NCBI GenBank assembly: GCA_016721505.1
Contig: JADKHX010000003.1
Span: 620,001 to 684,000 of the forward strand
Length of the DNA stretch: 64,000 nucleotides
From: Rhodocyclaceae bacterium
GTDB lineage: Bacteria > Pseudomonadota > Gammaproteobacteria > Burkholderiales > Rhodocyclaceae
Direction of reading: 5' to 3'
The translations under genes were made by a program, and so were the position numbers. The notes under the pieces are model-generated. The model saw only the letters and a list, made by a program, of their open reading frames with translations. It did not search any database and was not told where the DNA came from. This document shows, piece after piece, positions 9,234 to 18,807 of the stretch. Every line of letters begins with the position of its first letter. Position 1 is the stretch's first letter.

Positions 9234-9476
9234 TCATCGTTGCCGCAGCGGATCCAGTAGCGACGACAGCCCGTTGTGATCCAGTTCATGCATTAGGGCT
9301 ATCAACTGACCAAGTTCACCCGGTGGAAAACCTTCACGGGCAAACCAGTTGAGGTAGTTGCCGGGCAGGTCGGCGATCAGGCGGCCTTTGTATTTGCCAA
9401 AAGGCATCACGCGAGTGACGAGCAGTTGCAAATGTGTTGAATTGATCTCGGTGGCCATTGGTCGGATGTTTGACAA
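9234..9476 (-). CDS. DUF3820 / QSregVF-like small protein
   Basis: 80 aa, or 74 from an internal ATG at 9458. The core VMPFGKYKGRLIADLPGNYL followed by NWFAREGFPPGELGQLIALM is the hallmark of the DUF3820 family, annotated as putative quorum-sensing-regulated virulence factor. It is small, soluble and of unknown biochemical role. The 3' end abuts the dispersed repeat, and the start lies three bases past the stop of the AraC gene on the same strand. Confidence 0.85.
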   Translation of the reverse strand: MSNIRPMATEINSTHLQLLVTRVMPFGKYKGRLIADLPGNYLNWFAREGFPPGELGQLIALMHELDHNGLSSLLDPLRQR

Positions 9477-9478
9477 AC

Positions 9479-10483
9479 TTAGCTGATGCCGGAGGCGGAT
9501 AGTCGCGCGCGACGCGGACTGTATCCGTACCAGCGACCAAATGCCCGCGTCAGTGCGCTGGTTTCGGAAAAGCCGAGTATCTCGGCAATATCGGCAACCG
9601 CAAGCCCCGACTGGCGCAAGTATTTCAGTGCCAGATCAGCGCGAACTGCGTCGAGCATCGCGCTGAAGCTGGTGTCGGCATCGGTGAGATTTCTTTGCAG
9701 GCTGCGAGTCGATAGATTTAGTACTTTCGCAACCACTGCAATATCGCAGGTGGTCACCGGCAGCAGGGAACGGATCACGGTTTCGGTTTGCGTGGAAAGC
9801 AGAGTGGGTAACTGTTTGCGCTGAGCACTGAGTCGCGATGCCAGCGCTTGATGCGCCAGCGGGTCGCCTGAGTGCAAAGGCGTTGTCAGAATCGTTTTGT
9901 CGATGAAAACGGCATTCCGCTCGGCATTGAACAAAAAATTTGTGCCGAGAATTTTTCGATGCAGACGCAAATCCTTCGATGGATTATGGCGAAACGAAAC
10001 TTGCTCCGGTTGCCATTGCGGACATACCTTTCTCAACTCTTGCACCAGTATGGCAATGCCAAGCTCCATCGTCTGCCTATCATCTTTGCCGGTACCTGTC
10101 GCCAAACTGTAGTTCCAGATCAAGTGGCGCGGCGTTGAGGCGACAGAGATCAAGGCGCCGGTGGTATGTAGCATGAAATAGCGGGCGAGATCGTCAAGCA
10201 TCTCGCCGACTGTCGTGGCGCTTTGCATCAATACCCACAGTGGCCCGAGCAATGACATATCTTGTCGTTGCGCCAATTGGAGACCAAAGTTTTCGCATCG
10301 GCAGGCTGTTGCTGCAGTCTCCAAAAAGCTGACCACAGAACCCGTCGGGACGGGGAAATCGGGATCGTCAAATGCCGCGAGGTCGATGCCCGCATCGCGT
10401 GCCAATGCATCGGCGTCACCGCCAAGCTCAGCAATCAGGCCGGGTGCGCCAACCAATGCGCCGCTGCGTACCCAAGAGTTCAT
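9479..10483 (-). CDS. AraC-family regulator with arabinose_bd-type sensor domain
   Basis: 334 aa. Residues 1-200 form an effector-sensing domain of the type found in OruR/ArgR-like AraC proteins (LGPLWVLMQSATTVGEMLDD is typical). Residues about 235-330 are the two helix-turn-helix units: CDIAVVAKVLNLSTRSLQRN and LAVADIAEILGFSETSALTR followed by AFGRWYGYSPRRAR. It is divergent from the plus-strand lipid cluster starting at 10608, with 124 bp between, so it is the natural candidate to control that cluster. Confidence 0.88.
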   Translation of the reverse strand: MNSWVRSGALVGAPGLIAELGGDADALARDAGIDLAAFDDPDFPVPTGSVVSFLETAATACRCENFGLQLAQRQDMSLLGPLWVLMQSATTVGEMLDDLARYFMLHTTGALISVASTPRHLIWNYSLATGTGKDDRQTMELGIAILVQELRKVCPQWQPEQVSFRHNPSKDLRLHRKILGTNFLFNAERNAVFIDKTILTTPLHSGDPLAHQALASRLSAQRKQLPTLLSTQTETVIRSLLPVTTCDIAVVAKVLNLSTRSLQRNLTDADTSFSAMLDAVRADLALKYLRQSGLAVADIAEILGFSETSALTRAFGRWYGYSPRRARLSASGIS

Positions 10484-10607
10484 TTGGCGCCTCGTGGCGG
10501 TCTCGGTTCCATGGACGAACTCTGGCGAAATTGGCGCGCAAAGTCAATTATTGGTTTGCCGGGCGGTCTAAAGTCAAGGCTCGAACAAACTCATCAGGAG
10601 ACGCAAA
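10484..10607. promoter_or_regulatory. Divergent intergenic region, AraC regulator / lipid cluster
   Basis: 124 bp between oppositely directed starts, so it must hold both promoters and probably the AraC operator. No confident -35/-10 pair or repeat half-sites could be picked by eye. CAGGAGACGCAAA before 10608 is the ribosome-binding site of the first cluster gene. Confidence 0.4.
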
Positions 10608-11000
10608 ATGACCTCTTCAGTCCGCCCCTCGCAGGCGACGCTTTTCACCGCTTTGCTGTTGGCTTCCAGTCTGCTAATGGCCTACGCCGGCTCGATGGCT
10701 GTCGGCTATTTCGTGCCGGCCGTCTGCCTCCTGCTGCAAGCTGTGCTGTTGTGGCAGGGCAAGGCATTCAAGTTTTTTGAATGGGTCATGTTGCTCAATC
10801 AGCTCAGTGGCCTGGTGCTGATTCTGATGCTTTGGTTAGGCGACGGGTTGGGCGATCTCAAGCTGGATATTGCCGCCGCAATGTTGCTGTTGAACTTGCT
10901 GTGTGGCGGGCCATTGATGTCGATCTTGTCAATTGGCATCCTCGGCTCCTTGCGCGTCAGCAAACAACTTCCCGCATGGTTCCATGCGCGTGCTGCCTAA
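10608..11000 (+). CDS. Small integral membrane protein
   Basis: 130 aa with four predicted membrane helices (for example LFTALLLASSLLMAYAGSMA and LSGLVLILMLWLGDG). A good AGGAG site sits upstream. It has no recognised domain. It is the first gene of the plus-strand cluster and is 12 bp before the heme/propeller protein, so it may be a membrane partner for that periplasmic protein. Confidence 0.75.
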   Translation: MTSSVRPSQATLFTALLLASSLLMAYAGSMAVGYFVPAVCLLLQAVLLWQGKAFKFFEWVMLLNQLSGLVLILMLWLGDGLGDLKLDIAAAMLLLNLLCGGPLMSILSIGILGSLRVSKQLPAWFHARAA

Positions 11001-11012
11001 GGGGAAATCGCC

Positions 11013-12896
11013 ATGAATTTCTCAATGAAAAATACGCCAAGGAACATCAATATGAACGAACTCCATCCGCTCAATTCTCCGCTGCGCGTCGCCGCGGAAA
11101 TCGCCAGCCTGATCGCCGTTATCGTCAGTCTGATTGGCTTCTCCAGTGCCAGTCATGCGGCATCCTTTACCGGCACGGTGAGCTTGCCCGACGGCAAACC
11201 CGCGTACGGCGCAATGGTGACAGTGTTTGATGCAGCCAAGGAAAAGCGCGAAACGGTCTACACCGATATGGCCGGTAAATACACGATCCGCACTGCCTAT
11301 GCTGGCGCGCTCGACGTCCGTGTTCGCCTCGCTAATTTCGAAGACAATCGAGTGACCAAAACAGTCAAAGCGGACGAGTTGTTGCCGCTTGATTTGTCCT
11401 TGAAGGTCTTTGCTGATTTGCAAGCCGCCTCCGATGCGCTTTCGGCGTCGGCGCACAATGCCAAGCTACCCTGGAAGGATGTGGCCACAGATCGCCCAGG
11501 ATTTATCAGTCAGTGCAACTACTGCCACCAGATGGGCAATTCGACCACGCGGATTCCCAAGAGTCACGAAGAGTGGATGGGCACCATCACCAAGATGGAA
11601 GGCATTCTGGCTATCCCGACCGCGTCGCAGAAAACCATGTTTGCCGATGTGTTGAGCCGGGGTTTTGATGGCAAGCCGGTGCAAGCGCTGCACAACTATG
11701 GCGCTAGCCCTGAACTTGCCAAGGCCAAGGTAGAAGAGTGGCTACTCGGCGACGCGTTCTCATTCATTCATGATGCTGATGTGATGAAGGATCAGAAGGT
11801 CTATGGCACCGACGAGGGTCACGACATTCTGTGGGTGCTGGATCGCAAAACCGGCGTGATCGAACAAAACCATCTGCCGGATATCGACCTGCCACGTGGT
11901 GGCAAGTTCTCCGGCATGGCGCTGCCGATAGGCGTTTTCACTGGCAAGCATGGCCCGCACAGCATGGGCGAGACCAGTGACGGGCGCGTCTGGTTTACCA
12001 ACTCCTTGTCCAGCACCATCATGTCGTTTGATCCGGTGAAGAAAGTGTTCAAGTCCTATCCGGTCGGTCACGACGCCTTGTATCCGCATACGCTGCGCGT
12101 CGACAAAAATGACATGGTCTGGTTCACCATCGTCGCCTCGAATCAGATGGGTCGCTTTGATCCCAAGACCGAAACCATGACGGTGATCAACTTGCCGCAC
12201 AACGGCTTCTGGCGCTGGGTGACTGACAAGCTGTTTCCGACTTTGCTACGCATGTCGTCGTGGGTGCCGGATAAGGCGCTGATGATCAATCTCTCGCACC
12301 ATCGTTTCTTCGGCGAAAAGATCATGGCCTTCCCCTACGGCATCGACTTCAATCCGGTCGATGGTAGCGTCTGGTACGCCAAGCTCTATGCCAGCAAGAT
12401 CGGCCGCATTGATCCGAAGACCATGGAAATCACCGAATACGACACGCCGCTGAAAGGGCCGCGCCGTCCGCGTTTCGATGCCAAGGGCGTGTTCTGGATT
12501 CCTGCGTTTGACGAAAGCGCGCTGATGAGTTTCGACACCGCGACCAAAAAATTTGAGACCTTCAAGATTCCGGGCGTGGCCGAAGGTGAATATGAAACGC
12601 CGTATGCGCTAAACGTAGACCGCAAGTCCGGTGAAGTCTGGCTGGCGGCAAACAATTCGGATCGCATCTTGCGCTTTACGCCTGCCACCAAAACTTTCCA
12701 AAGTTATGCCAGCCCGACACGAGTCACCGTGCTGCGCGACTTTGCTTTCACTGAGGATGGCCGCGTCTGTTCGAGCTCATCGAATCTGCCTTCGTATGCG
12801 ATTGAAGATCAGCGTCCGTCGATCATTTGTATTGACCCGATAGGCGCCGACAAAGATCGTGCCGCATTGGCAGCAGCCAGCACGCGCAAACCCTAA
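11013..12896 (+). CDS. Periplasmic heme-c / Vgb-like beta-propeller protein
   Basis: 627 aa. A signal peptide (hydrophobic residues about 30-45, ending SASHAA) exports it. Next comes a carboxypeptidase-regulatory-like beta-sandwich (FTGTVSLPDGKPAYGAMVTV), then a c-type heme site CNYCHQ near residue 171, then a long six- or seven-bladed propeller resembling streptogramin (virginiamycin B) lyase, with repeated blades such as DGRVWFTNSLSSTIMSFDP and NDMVWFTIVASNQMGRFDP. Family context suggests a periplasmic redox or dehydrogenase-like role, not antibiotic lyase activity. It precedes SDR, ALDH and CoA ligase genes, so it may oxidise the alcohol that feeds them; this is inference. Confidence 0.82.
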   Translation: MNFSMKNTPRNINMNELHPLNSPLRVAAEIASLIAVIVSLIGFSSASHAASFTGTVSLPDGKPAYGAMVTVFDAAKEKRETVYTDMAGKYTIRTAYAGALDVRVRLANFEDNRVTKTVKADELLPLDLSLKVFADLQAASDALSASAHNAKLPWKDVATDRPGFISQCNYCHQMGNSTTRIPKSHEEWMGTITKMEGILAIPTASQKTMFADVLSRGFDGKPVQALHNYGASPELAKAKVEEWLLGDAFSFIHDADVMKDQKVYGTDEGHDILWVLDRKTGVIEQNHLPDIDLPRGGKFSGMALPIGVFTGKHGPHSMGETSDGRVWFTNSLSSTIMSFDPVKKVFKSYPVGHDALYPHTLRVDKNDMVWFTIVASNQMGRFDPKTETMTVINLPHNGFWRWVTDKLFPTLLRMSSWVPDKALMINLSHHRFFGEKIMAFPYGIDFNPVDGSVWYAKLYASKIGRIDPKTMEITEYDTPLKGPRRPRFDAKGVFWIPAFDESALMSFDTATKKFETFKIPGVAEGEYETPYALNVDRKSGEVWLAANNSDRILRFTPATKTFQSYASPTRVTVLRDFAFTEDGRVCSSSSNLPSYAIEDQRPSIICIDPIGADKDRAALAAASTRKP

Positions 12897-12927
12897 ACGC
12901 ATCAGAGCCCCGGCAAAAGGAACCGCA

Positions 12928-13761
12928 ATGGCAATCGCAAATCTAAAAGACAAGCAAGTCTTGATTACCGGCGCGGGTTCCGGCATTGGTCGGGCGGCAG
13001 CAATTGCGTTTGCCAGACGTGGGGCGAACATCGTTGCATCGGACATTCAGTTGGGTCCGCTGGAGGCGGTCAAGCAGGAAATTGAGACGTTTGGTGTGAC
13101 GTGCCTGATTTATGTGGTCGACGTCTCTAACGAAACCGCGATGAAGGAATTTGCTGCCTCAGTGCATGAAAAAGTTGGCGCAGTCGATGTGCTGATCAAC
13201 AATGCCGGCATTGCCTATTTTGGTTTGTTTCTAGAAAGTGATCTGGAGCATTGGCCGCGAGTGCTGAATGTGAATGTCATGGGCGTGGTGCATGGCTGCC
13301 GCTATTTCATTCCGCAAATGATTGCCGCTGGTGGTCCTCGGCAGGTACTTAACGTTGCTTCATCGGCGGGCAATTTCCCGGCGCCGTCGATGGCGGCCTA
13401 TGCCGCATCCAAGCATGCCGTGGCAGGTTTCAGCGAAGTGCTGAAGATGGAACTTGCCGACACACAAATTGGCATCACTACCGTTTGCCCGGGAGTGATC
13501 AATACCGCCATTGTCACCACAGGTGCCGGAGTCGCGCCGTCGGTACCCGCCAGCCAGATTGCCAAACTGCAGGCGTATTACCTTGCCAAGGGTTGTTCGC
13601 CGGATGTCGTTGCCGCAGACATGGTGCGTGCGGTTGAGAAAGGCCAAGACATCTGTCTCACCGGGCCGGGTGCGGCATTGGTGTTTCATCTCAAGCGCTT
13701 GTCGCTGAGGCTGGTTCGTATGGCCACCGTCGTTAGCGCAAGACGGATGGGCTATTTGTAA
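12928..13761 (+). CDS. Short-chain dehydrogenase/reductase
   Basis: 277 aa from the ATG at 12928, which follows AAAAGGA; an in-frame start at 12859 would overlap the previous gene. Classical SDR: TGAGSGIGRAAAIAF cofactor loop, NNAG, catalytic Ser in NVASSAGNF and YAASK (Tyr-x3-Lys). It likely interconverts an alcohol and an aldehyde or ketone with NAD(P). It sits between the heme/propeller protein and aldehyde dehydrogenase in the same direction, consistent with a step of alcohol oxidation. Confidence 0.9.
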   Translation: MAIANLKDKQVLITGAGSGIGRAAAIAFARRGANIVASDIQLGPLEAVKQEIETFGVTCLIYVVDVSNETAMKEFAASVHEKVGAVDVLINNAGIAYFGLFLESDLEHWPRVLNVNVMGVVHGCRYFIPQMIAAGGPRQVLNVASSAGNFPAPSMAAYAASKHAVAGFSEVLKMELADTQIGITTVCPGVINTAIVTTGAGVAPSVPASQIAKLQAYYLAKGCSPDVVAADMVRAVEKGQDICLTGPGAALVFHLKRLSLRLVRMATVVSARRMGYL

Positions 13762-13880
13762 ATCGTCGTAGTTTTTAGTCAGCTAGAAACTTTTTTATTA
13801 GTGCTATTACTGCCGCACCGGGACGAAAACGGCCGCCTCGAAATATTGAATTGTTAAATCAAAAACCAGGGAGAACAGCA

Positions 13881-15317
13881 ATGCGCAATTACCAACAGTT
13901 TTATATCGACGGACAATGGGTAGATCCAGCAGAGGGCGGTGAAAGCTTTGATGTCATCAACCCGGCGACCGAACGAATTGTCGGCAGCATAAGGATGGGG
14001 GGCGCCGCAGATGTCGAGCGTGCAGTAGCCGCCGCGCATCGTGCTTTTGCCGGCTATTCTCAAACCACGCTGAAGACCCGCCTCGATCTGCTGGCCAGCA
14101 TCACCAGCATTTACGAACGACGTATGGATGAAATGGCCGCTGCCATCAGCGAAGAAATGGGTGCGCCGATGCACACTCTGGCCAAGCCGGTGCAAGGCCC
14201 GATCGGGCTGTGGCATTTGCAAACCACGCTGGCGCTGGCCAAGGATTTTGAATTCGAAAAAACGCAAGGCACGACCTTGTTGACCAGAGAGCCGGTTGGC
14301 GTCTGCGCGCTAATCACACCATGGAACTGGCCGATGAATCAGATTGTTTGCAAGGTCGCTCCAGCCTTGGTGACTGGTTGCACGGTGGTCTTGAAGCCGA
14401 GCGAACTGGCGCCATTTTCGGCACAGCTGTTTGCGGAAATTTTGCACGAAGCCGGTGTACCTGCCGGCGTGTTCAACATGATTCACGGCGACGGCGCGAA
14501 GATCGGCCCTTTGATGTCATCGCACCCGCTGGTCGACATGGTCTCACTGACCGGTTCGACGCGTGCCGGTAGTTCGGTGGCAAAGAATGCCGCAGATACA
14601 GTGAAAGTCGTTTCTCTTGAGCTCGGCGGAAAGTCAGCCAACATCATCCTCGCCGATGCTGATCTCAATGCGGCGGTAACCCATGGTGTGCTGAGCATGA
14701 TGAGCAACACCGGGCAAAGCTGCAATGCGCCATCACGGATGTTTGTGCCGGCAGCGCGCATCGACGAAGTTGAACAAATTGCTGCGGCAGCATGCAAGAC
14801 ATTAGTGGTTGGCGACCCACAGGCGGCCGACACCACTACGGGTCCGATTGCTAACGAGCGTCAGTTTCAGCGTGTACAAACGCTAATCAATGCGGGTATC
14901 AGCGAAGGTGCAAAACTGATTGCAGGTGGCGCTGGTAGACCTGATGGCATCACCCGCGGCTACTTTACCAAGCCGACGATCTTCAGTCGCGCCACCAACC
15001 AGATGAGCATTGCGCGCGAAGAAATTTTCGGACCGGTACTGACCATCATTCCCTACCAAACCGAAGAGGAAGCTATCGCGATGGCCAACGACACGGTGTA
15101 TGGGCTTTCCGGTTATGTCTTTGGCGGAAGTGTCGATAGCGCGCGTGCGGTTGCCAAGCGTCTGCGTACCGGCATGGTGCATCTCAACGGCGCAGGACTG
15201 GATTTGAGCGCGCCGTTTGGCGGTTACAAACAATCCGGTAGTGGTCGTGAATGGGGCGCTGCGGGCATCGAGGAGTTTCTCGAAACCAAGGCCGTGATGG
15301 GTAGTCAATCTGCCTGA
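13881..15317 (+). CDS. Aldehyde dehydrogenase (NAD(P)-dependent)
   Basis: 478 aa from the ATG at 13881, after CAGGGAGAACAGCA. It has the hallmarks of the ALDH superfamily: TPWNWPMNQIVCKVAPAL, nucleotide-binding SLTGSTRAG, active-site Glu in SLELGGKSANI, catalytic Cys in NTGQSCNAPSRM and the C-terminal PFGGYKQSGSGREWG. It oxidises an aldehyde to an acid. Placed just before an acyl-CoA synthetase, it likely supplies the carboxylic acid that enzyme activates. Confidence 0.92.
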   Translation: MRNYQQFYIDGQWVDPAEGGESFDVINPATERIVGSIRMGGAADVERAVAAAHRAFAGYSQTTLKTRLDLLASITSIYERRMDEMAAAISEEMGAPMHTLAKPVQGPIGLWHLQTTLALAKDFEFEKTQGTTLLTREPVGVCALITPWNWPMNQIVCKVAPALVTGCTVVLKPSELAPFSAQLFAEILHEAGVPAGVFNMIHGDGAKIGPLMSSHPLVDMVSLTGSTRAGSSVAKNAADTVKVVSLELGGKSANIILADADLNAAVTHGVLSMMSNTGQSCNAPSRMFVPAARIDEVEQIAAAACKTLVVGDPQAADTTTGPIANERQFQRVQTLINAGISEGAKLIAGGAGRPDGITRGYFTKPTIFSRATNQMSIAREEIFGPVLTIIPYQTEEEAIAMANDTVYGLSGYVFGGSVDSARAVAKRLRTGMVHLNGAGLDLSAPFGGYKQSGSGREWGAAGIEEFLETKAVMGSQSA

Positions 15318-15341
15318 AACCGACTTAAGGAGCGAAACAAG

Positions 15342-16985
15342 ATGTTAGGACTGATGCAAGACCGCCCGCTGCTGATCTCCACCGTGATCGAGCATGCAGC
15401 CAAATTCCATCCCGCCGCCGAGATCGTCTCGCGCACTGCCGAAGGTCCGATTCATCGCTGTACTTATGCGGACATACATCGCCGCTCCAAACAGTTGGCG
15501 AATGCGCTGACCAAACTCGGTGTCCAACCTGGCGAGCGGGTGGCATCGCTGGCCTGGAATGGCTATCGACACATGGAAATGTACTTCGGTGTTTCAGGTA
15601 CGGGTGCCGTCTTGCACACCATCAATCCGCGTTTGTTCCCGGAGCAGATTGAATACATCGCCAACCATGCCGAAGATCAGTTTCTGTTTTTTGATTTGAC
15701 CTTTTTGCCCATCGTCGAGAAACTCGCCGCAGCGATGACAAGCGTTAAAGGATTTGTGCTGATGACGGATCGCACGCATCTGCCGGCGATCACCCGGGTT
15801 CCCAATTTGATCTGCTATGAAGATTTGATCGGCGATCAAAGCAGTGACTACGATTGGCCGCAGTTTGATGAGAACACTGCCTCGTCGTTGTGCTACACCT
15901 CCGGTACCACCGGCAATCCTAAAGGTGTGCTGTATTCACATCGCTCATCACTTTTACATTCGATGATGGCCAGCGCGGTGGACGGCTTGGGTCTGGGTGC
16001 CAATGAAACCGCGCTGTTGATCGTGCCGATGTTTCACGTCAATGCTTGGGGCATGCCCTACGCCGGCGCCTTGTGTGGTGCCAAGCTGGTGATGCCCGGG
16101 CCGGCGATGGACGGCAAGAGTGTGTATGAACTGATGCGCGATGAAAAAGTCACGCTGGCCTTGGGTGTGCCGACGGTCTGGTTGATGTTGTTCCAGCATG
16201 TCGATGCCAACAAGCTCAAGCCAAAATCCGAGCTGGCACTGAAACGGGTGGTGATCGGGGGTTCGTCGGCACCGCGCGCGATGAGCGAAAGATTCGAAAT
16301 TGATTTCGGCGCATTTGTGATTCATGCCTGGGGCATGACCGAAATGTCGCCGCTGGGTACGGTTTGTAATCTGCTACCCAAGCATCGTGACTACGACTTG
16401 CAGCAGCGCCTGGATATTCAAGCCAAGCAAGGTCGTGGCATCTATGGCGTCGAGCTGCGTATCACCGACGATGAAGGCAATGCCTTGCCGCACGATGGCA
16501 AAGCCTTCGGCCACCTGATGGTGCGTGGGCCGTGGATAGTCTCCAGCTACTATCGCGGCGAGGGCGGCAAGATACTCGATGCCGATGGTTATTTTGATAC
16601 CGGCGATGTCGCCACTATCGATGCCGATGGCTACATGCAAATTACCGACCGTTCCAAGGATGTAATCAAGTCCGGTGGCGAATGGATTTCGTCCATCGAT
16701 CTGGAAAATGCGGCGATGGGTCATCCGGCAGTGGCAGAAGCTGCGGTGATTGGCGCAGCGCATTCGAAATGGCAGGAACGTCCGCTGCTGATCATTGTCA
16801 AAAAGCCAGGTCAGGAACTTACCCGCGAAGGCATGTTGCAGTATCTCGACGGCAAGATCGTCAAATGGTGGACGCCGGATGACGTAGTTTTTGTCGCTGA
16901 ACTTCCGCACACCGCAACCGGAAAATTGCAAAAAATGAAGCTGCGTGAGCAGTTCAAAACCTACCGTCTGCCAACCGACGTTTGA
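15342..16985 (+). CDS. Acyl-CoA synthetase (medium/long-chain, AlkK-like)
   Basis: 547 aa of the ANL superfamily. The ATP-binding A3 motif reads [19 protein letters not shown]. Further motifs are AWGMTEMSP (A5), [12 protein letters not shown] (A7), [15 protein letters not shown] (A8) and [12 protein letters not shown] with the catalytic C-terminal Lys. The length and the start region resemble medium-chain AlkK-type ligases. It forms acyl-CoA and AMP in the cytosol, feeding the WS/DGAT enzymes that follow. It is separated by 24 bp from the aldehyde dehydrogenase, with an AAGGAG site. Confidence 0.92.
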   Translation: MLGLMQDRPLLISTVIEHAAKFHPAAEIVSRTAEGPIHRCTYADIHRRSKQLANALTKLGVQPGERVASLAWNGYRHMEMYFGVSGTGAVLHTINPRLFPEQIEYIANHAEDQFLFFDLTFLPIVEKLAAAMTSVKGFVLMTDRTHLPAITRVPNLICYEDLIGDQSSDYDWPQFDENTASSLCYTSGTTGNPKGVLYSHRSSLLHSMMASAVDGLGLGANETALLIVPMFHVNAWGMPYAGALCGAKLVMPGPAMDGKSVYELMRDEKVTLALGVPTVWLMLFQHVDANKLKPKSELALKRVVIGGSSAPRAMSERFEIDFGAFVIHAWGMTEMSPLGTVCNLLPKHRDYDLQQRLDIQAKQGRGIYGVELRITDDEGNALPHDGKAFGHLMVRGPWIVSSYYRGEGGKILDADGYFDTGDVATIDADGYMQITDRSKDVIKSGGEWISSIDLENAAMGHPAVAEAAVIGAAHSKWQERPLLIIVKKPGQELTREGMLQYLDGKIVKWWTPDDVVFVAELPHTATGKLQKMKLREQFKTYRLPTDV

Positions 16986-17033
16986 TAGTCGGCGGATTCG
17001 GTACTAAACCTTTCAATACTTGGAATTTTTATC

Positions 17034-18569
17034 ATGCAACAACTCTCCGGAACTGACCACGTATCGCTGTTCTCCGAGCGCCGCACCATGTACAACCATG
17101 TTGCCACGCTGTCCATTTACGATGTCAGTACGGCACCGGGCGGCAAGGTGCGCTTCAAGGACATCCTGCAGCATTTTGAGCAGCGTCTCTATCTGCATCC
17201 CGTCTTCCGGCAAAAGTTGGTCTCCGTACCTTTCGGATTGGATCGGCCATATTGGGTAGCGAGTGGTGATATCGATCTTGATTTCCACGTTCGACATATT
17301 GCGTTGCCGGCACCAGGAGATTGGCGCCAGCTGATGATTCAGGTGGCACGCTTGCATTCGCGCCCACTCGACCGCACGAAGCCCCTGTGGGAAGTCTATG
17401 TGATCGAGGGTTTGGACAATATTCCCAATCTGCCGCCCGGCGCTTTCGCTGTATTTTTGAAAATTCACCATGCCGTGGTAGACGGAATGGCTGCCATTCA
17501 CTTGTTCGAGCAACTGCATTCAGATTCGCCGGAGGTCAGGGAATCAAAGCCCTTGCAGCCTGTCATCGTGGATCGTGATCCCTTGGCGGTTGAGGTGGCG
17601 GCGCAGGCACTCATCCATGCGGTTCAGCGCGTCGGCAAAGTGTCGCGCCTAGCCACCACGATTGGCCGACGGGTCATCAATGCGCGCCTGGACTCGATCG
17701 GTCGTGCCGCGCCTGATTCTGAGGATGTTCTAGCTAAGCTTGGCAAGGTGCCGAAAACCCGTTTCAGTGAACGCGTATCCGGCAATCGTGTGGTCGACGG
17801 CTTCGGCATGCCGATCTCGCGCATCAAGCGCATCCGCGACAAAGTGCCGGGAGCTACGTTGAACGATGTGTTCATTGCTGTCGCGGGCGGCGGAGTGCGC
17901 AACTACCTGCTTGCCAAAAATGAGTTGCCCGAGGAAAGTCTGCGTGCATTGATGCCAATATCGCTGCGCACCGATGCCTCGGCCGGAGGCAACGATGTCG
18001 CTGGCGTGCCTGTGCCGGTGCGCTCCGATATTGCCGACCCGATCGAGCGGCTTAAAGCGGCTTACGAAGGCGCGCGGGCAAGCAAGGCAAACGCCGAGAC
18101 CTTGGGTTTGGATTTATTGAAAAATCTGCTTGATGTTTTGCCGCCGCCGGTGGTCAATTTCGCACTCGACAAATTCATGCTGCCCTCGATCAACATGACG
18201 GTTTCGAACGTCCGCGGGCCGGACAAGGCGATCTATCTCGCCGGTGCCAAAGCCATGTGCCTTTACCCGGTAAGCATTCCCGGCGATGGCGGTGGCTTAA
18301 ACATCACAGGTGTCAGTTACAACCGGGTGATGTGGGTATCAGCGGTCTCGTGCCGCAACATGATGCCCGACCCGGGATTTTTTCTTGAATGTTTGCGCGG
18401 TGCCTGGCTGGAGTTGCTTGCGGCAGCGGATGCGCTTGACACTTCCGTGGTGCCATCGGGGCAGCCAAAGCGTGCGCTGACAACAGCGGACAAGACCCGA
18501 GCGGTTCCTAAGCGGAATCCGGCGACGAAGCTCAAATCGGCGGCAAAGCGTGTCCCAAAACGTAAATGA
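17034..18569 (+). CDS. WS/DGAT wax ester / triacylglycerol synthase 1
   Basis: 511 aa with the condensing motif HHAVVDG at residues 145-151 (family HHxxxDG), preceded by LDRTKPLWEVYVIEGLD and followed by the C-terminal NMTVSNVRGPDKAIYLAGAK block. Enzymes of this family join acyl-CoA to a fatty alcohol or diacylglycerol at the membrane or lipid-droplet surface. The last 35 residues are unusually rich in Lys, Arg and Ala, ending SAAKRVPKRK, an extension beyond the family core that could bind phospholipid, DNA or a droplet surface. Confidence 0.92.
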   Translation: MQQLSGTDHVSLFSERRTMYNHVATLSIYDVSTAPGGKVRFKDILQHFEQRLYLHPVFRQKLVSVPFGLDRPYWVASGDIDLDFHVRHIALPAPGDWRQLMIQVARLHSRPLDRTKPLWEVYVIEGLDNIPNLPPGAFAVFLKIHHAVVDGMAAIHLFEQLHSDSPEVRESKPLQPVIVDRDPLAVEVAAQALIHAVQRVGKVSRLATTIGRRVINARLDSIGRAAPDSEDVLAKLGKVPKTRFSERVSGNRVVDGFGMPISRIKRIRDKVPGATLNDVFIAVAGGGVRNYLLAKNELPEESLRALMPISLRTDASAGGNDVAGVPVPVRSDIADPIERLKAAYEGARASKANAETLGLDLLKNLLDVLPPPVVNFALDKFMLPSINMTVSNVRGPDKAIYLAGAKAMCLYPVSIPGDGGGLNITGVSYNRVMWVSAVSCRNMMPDPGFFLECLRGAWLELLAAADALDTSVVPSGQPKRALTTADKTRAVPKRNPATKLKSAAKRVPKRK

Positions 18570-18807
18570 GCTTTGCTGTGTCAATGGCATTTTCACATGC
18601 GCCTGCAAGCCGCCAATTGACCTTGCTGCGCTGCTTGTCGACGACATCACTTTGCAACGTCGCGGCACACTCTGATATACCGCCTCCATTCTCGTTTTTT
18701 GCTGTTTTGGATCGACTGTTAGTCACGTAGAGCAGAGGTGTCAGCACCCCGCCAGCGCGGGTAAGATTGGAAGCAACTTTGGGTTCGAAATGTAAGGTGG
18801 AGGAACC

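Noticed and set aside
11013..12896. Annotation of the propeller protein as an antibiotic (streptogramin) lyase
   Set aside because: The heme site, regulatory-like domain and lipid-gene context speak against resistance; only the propeller fold is shared.
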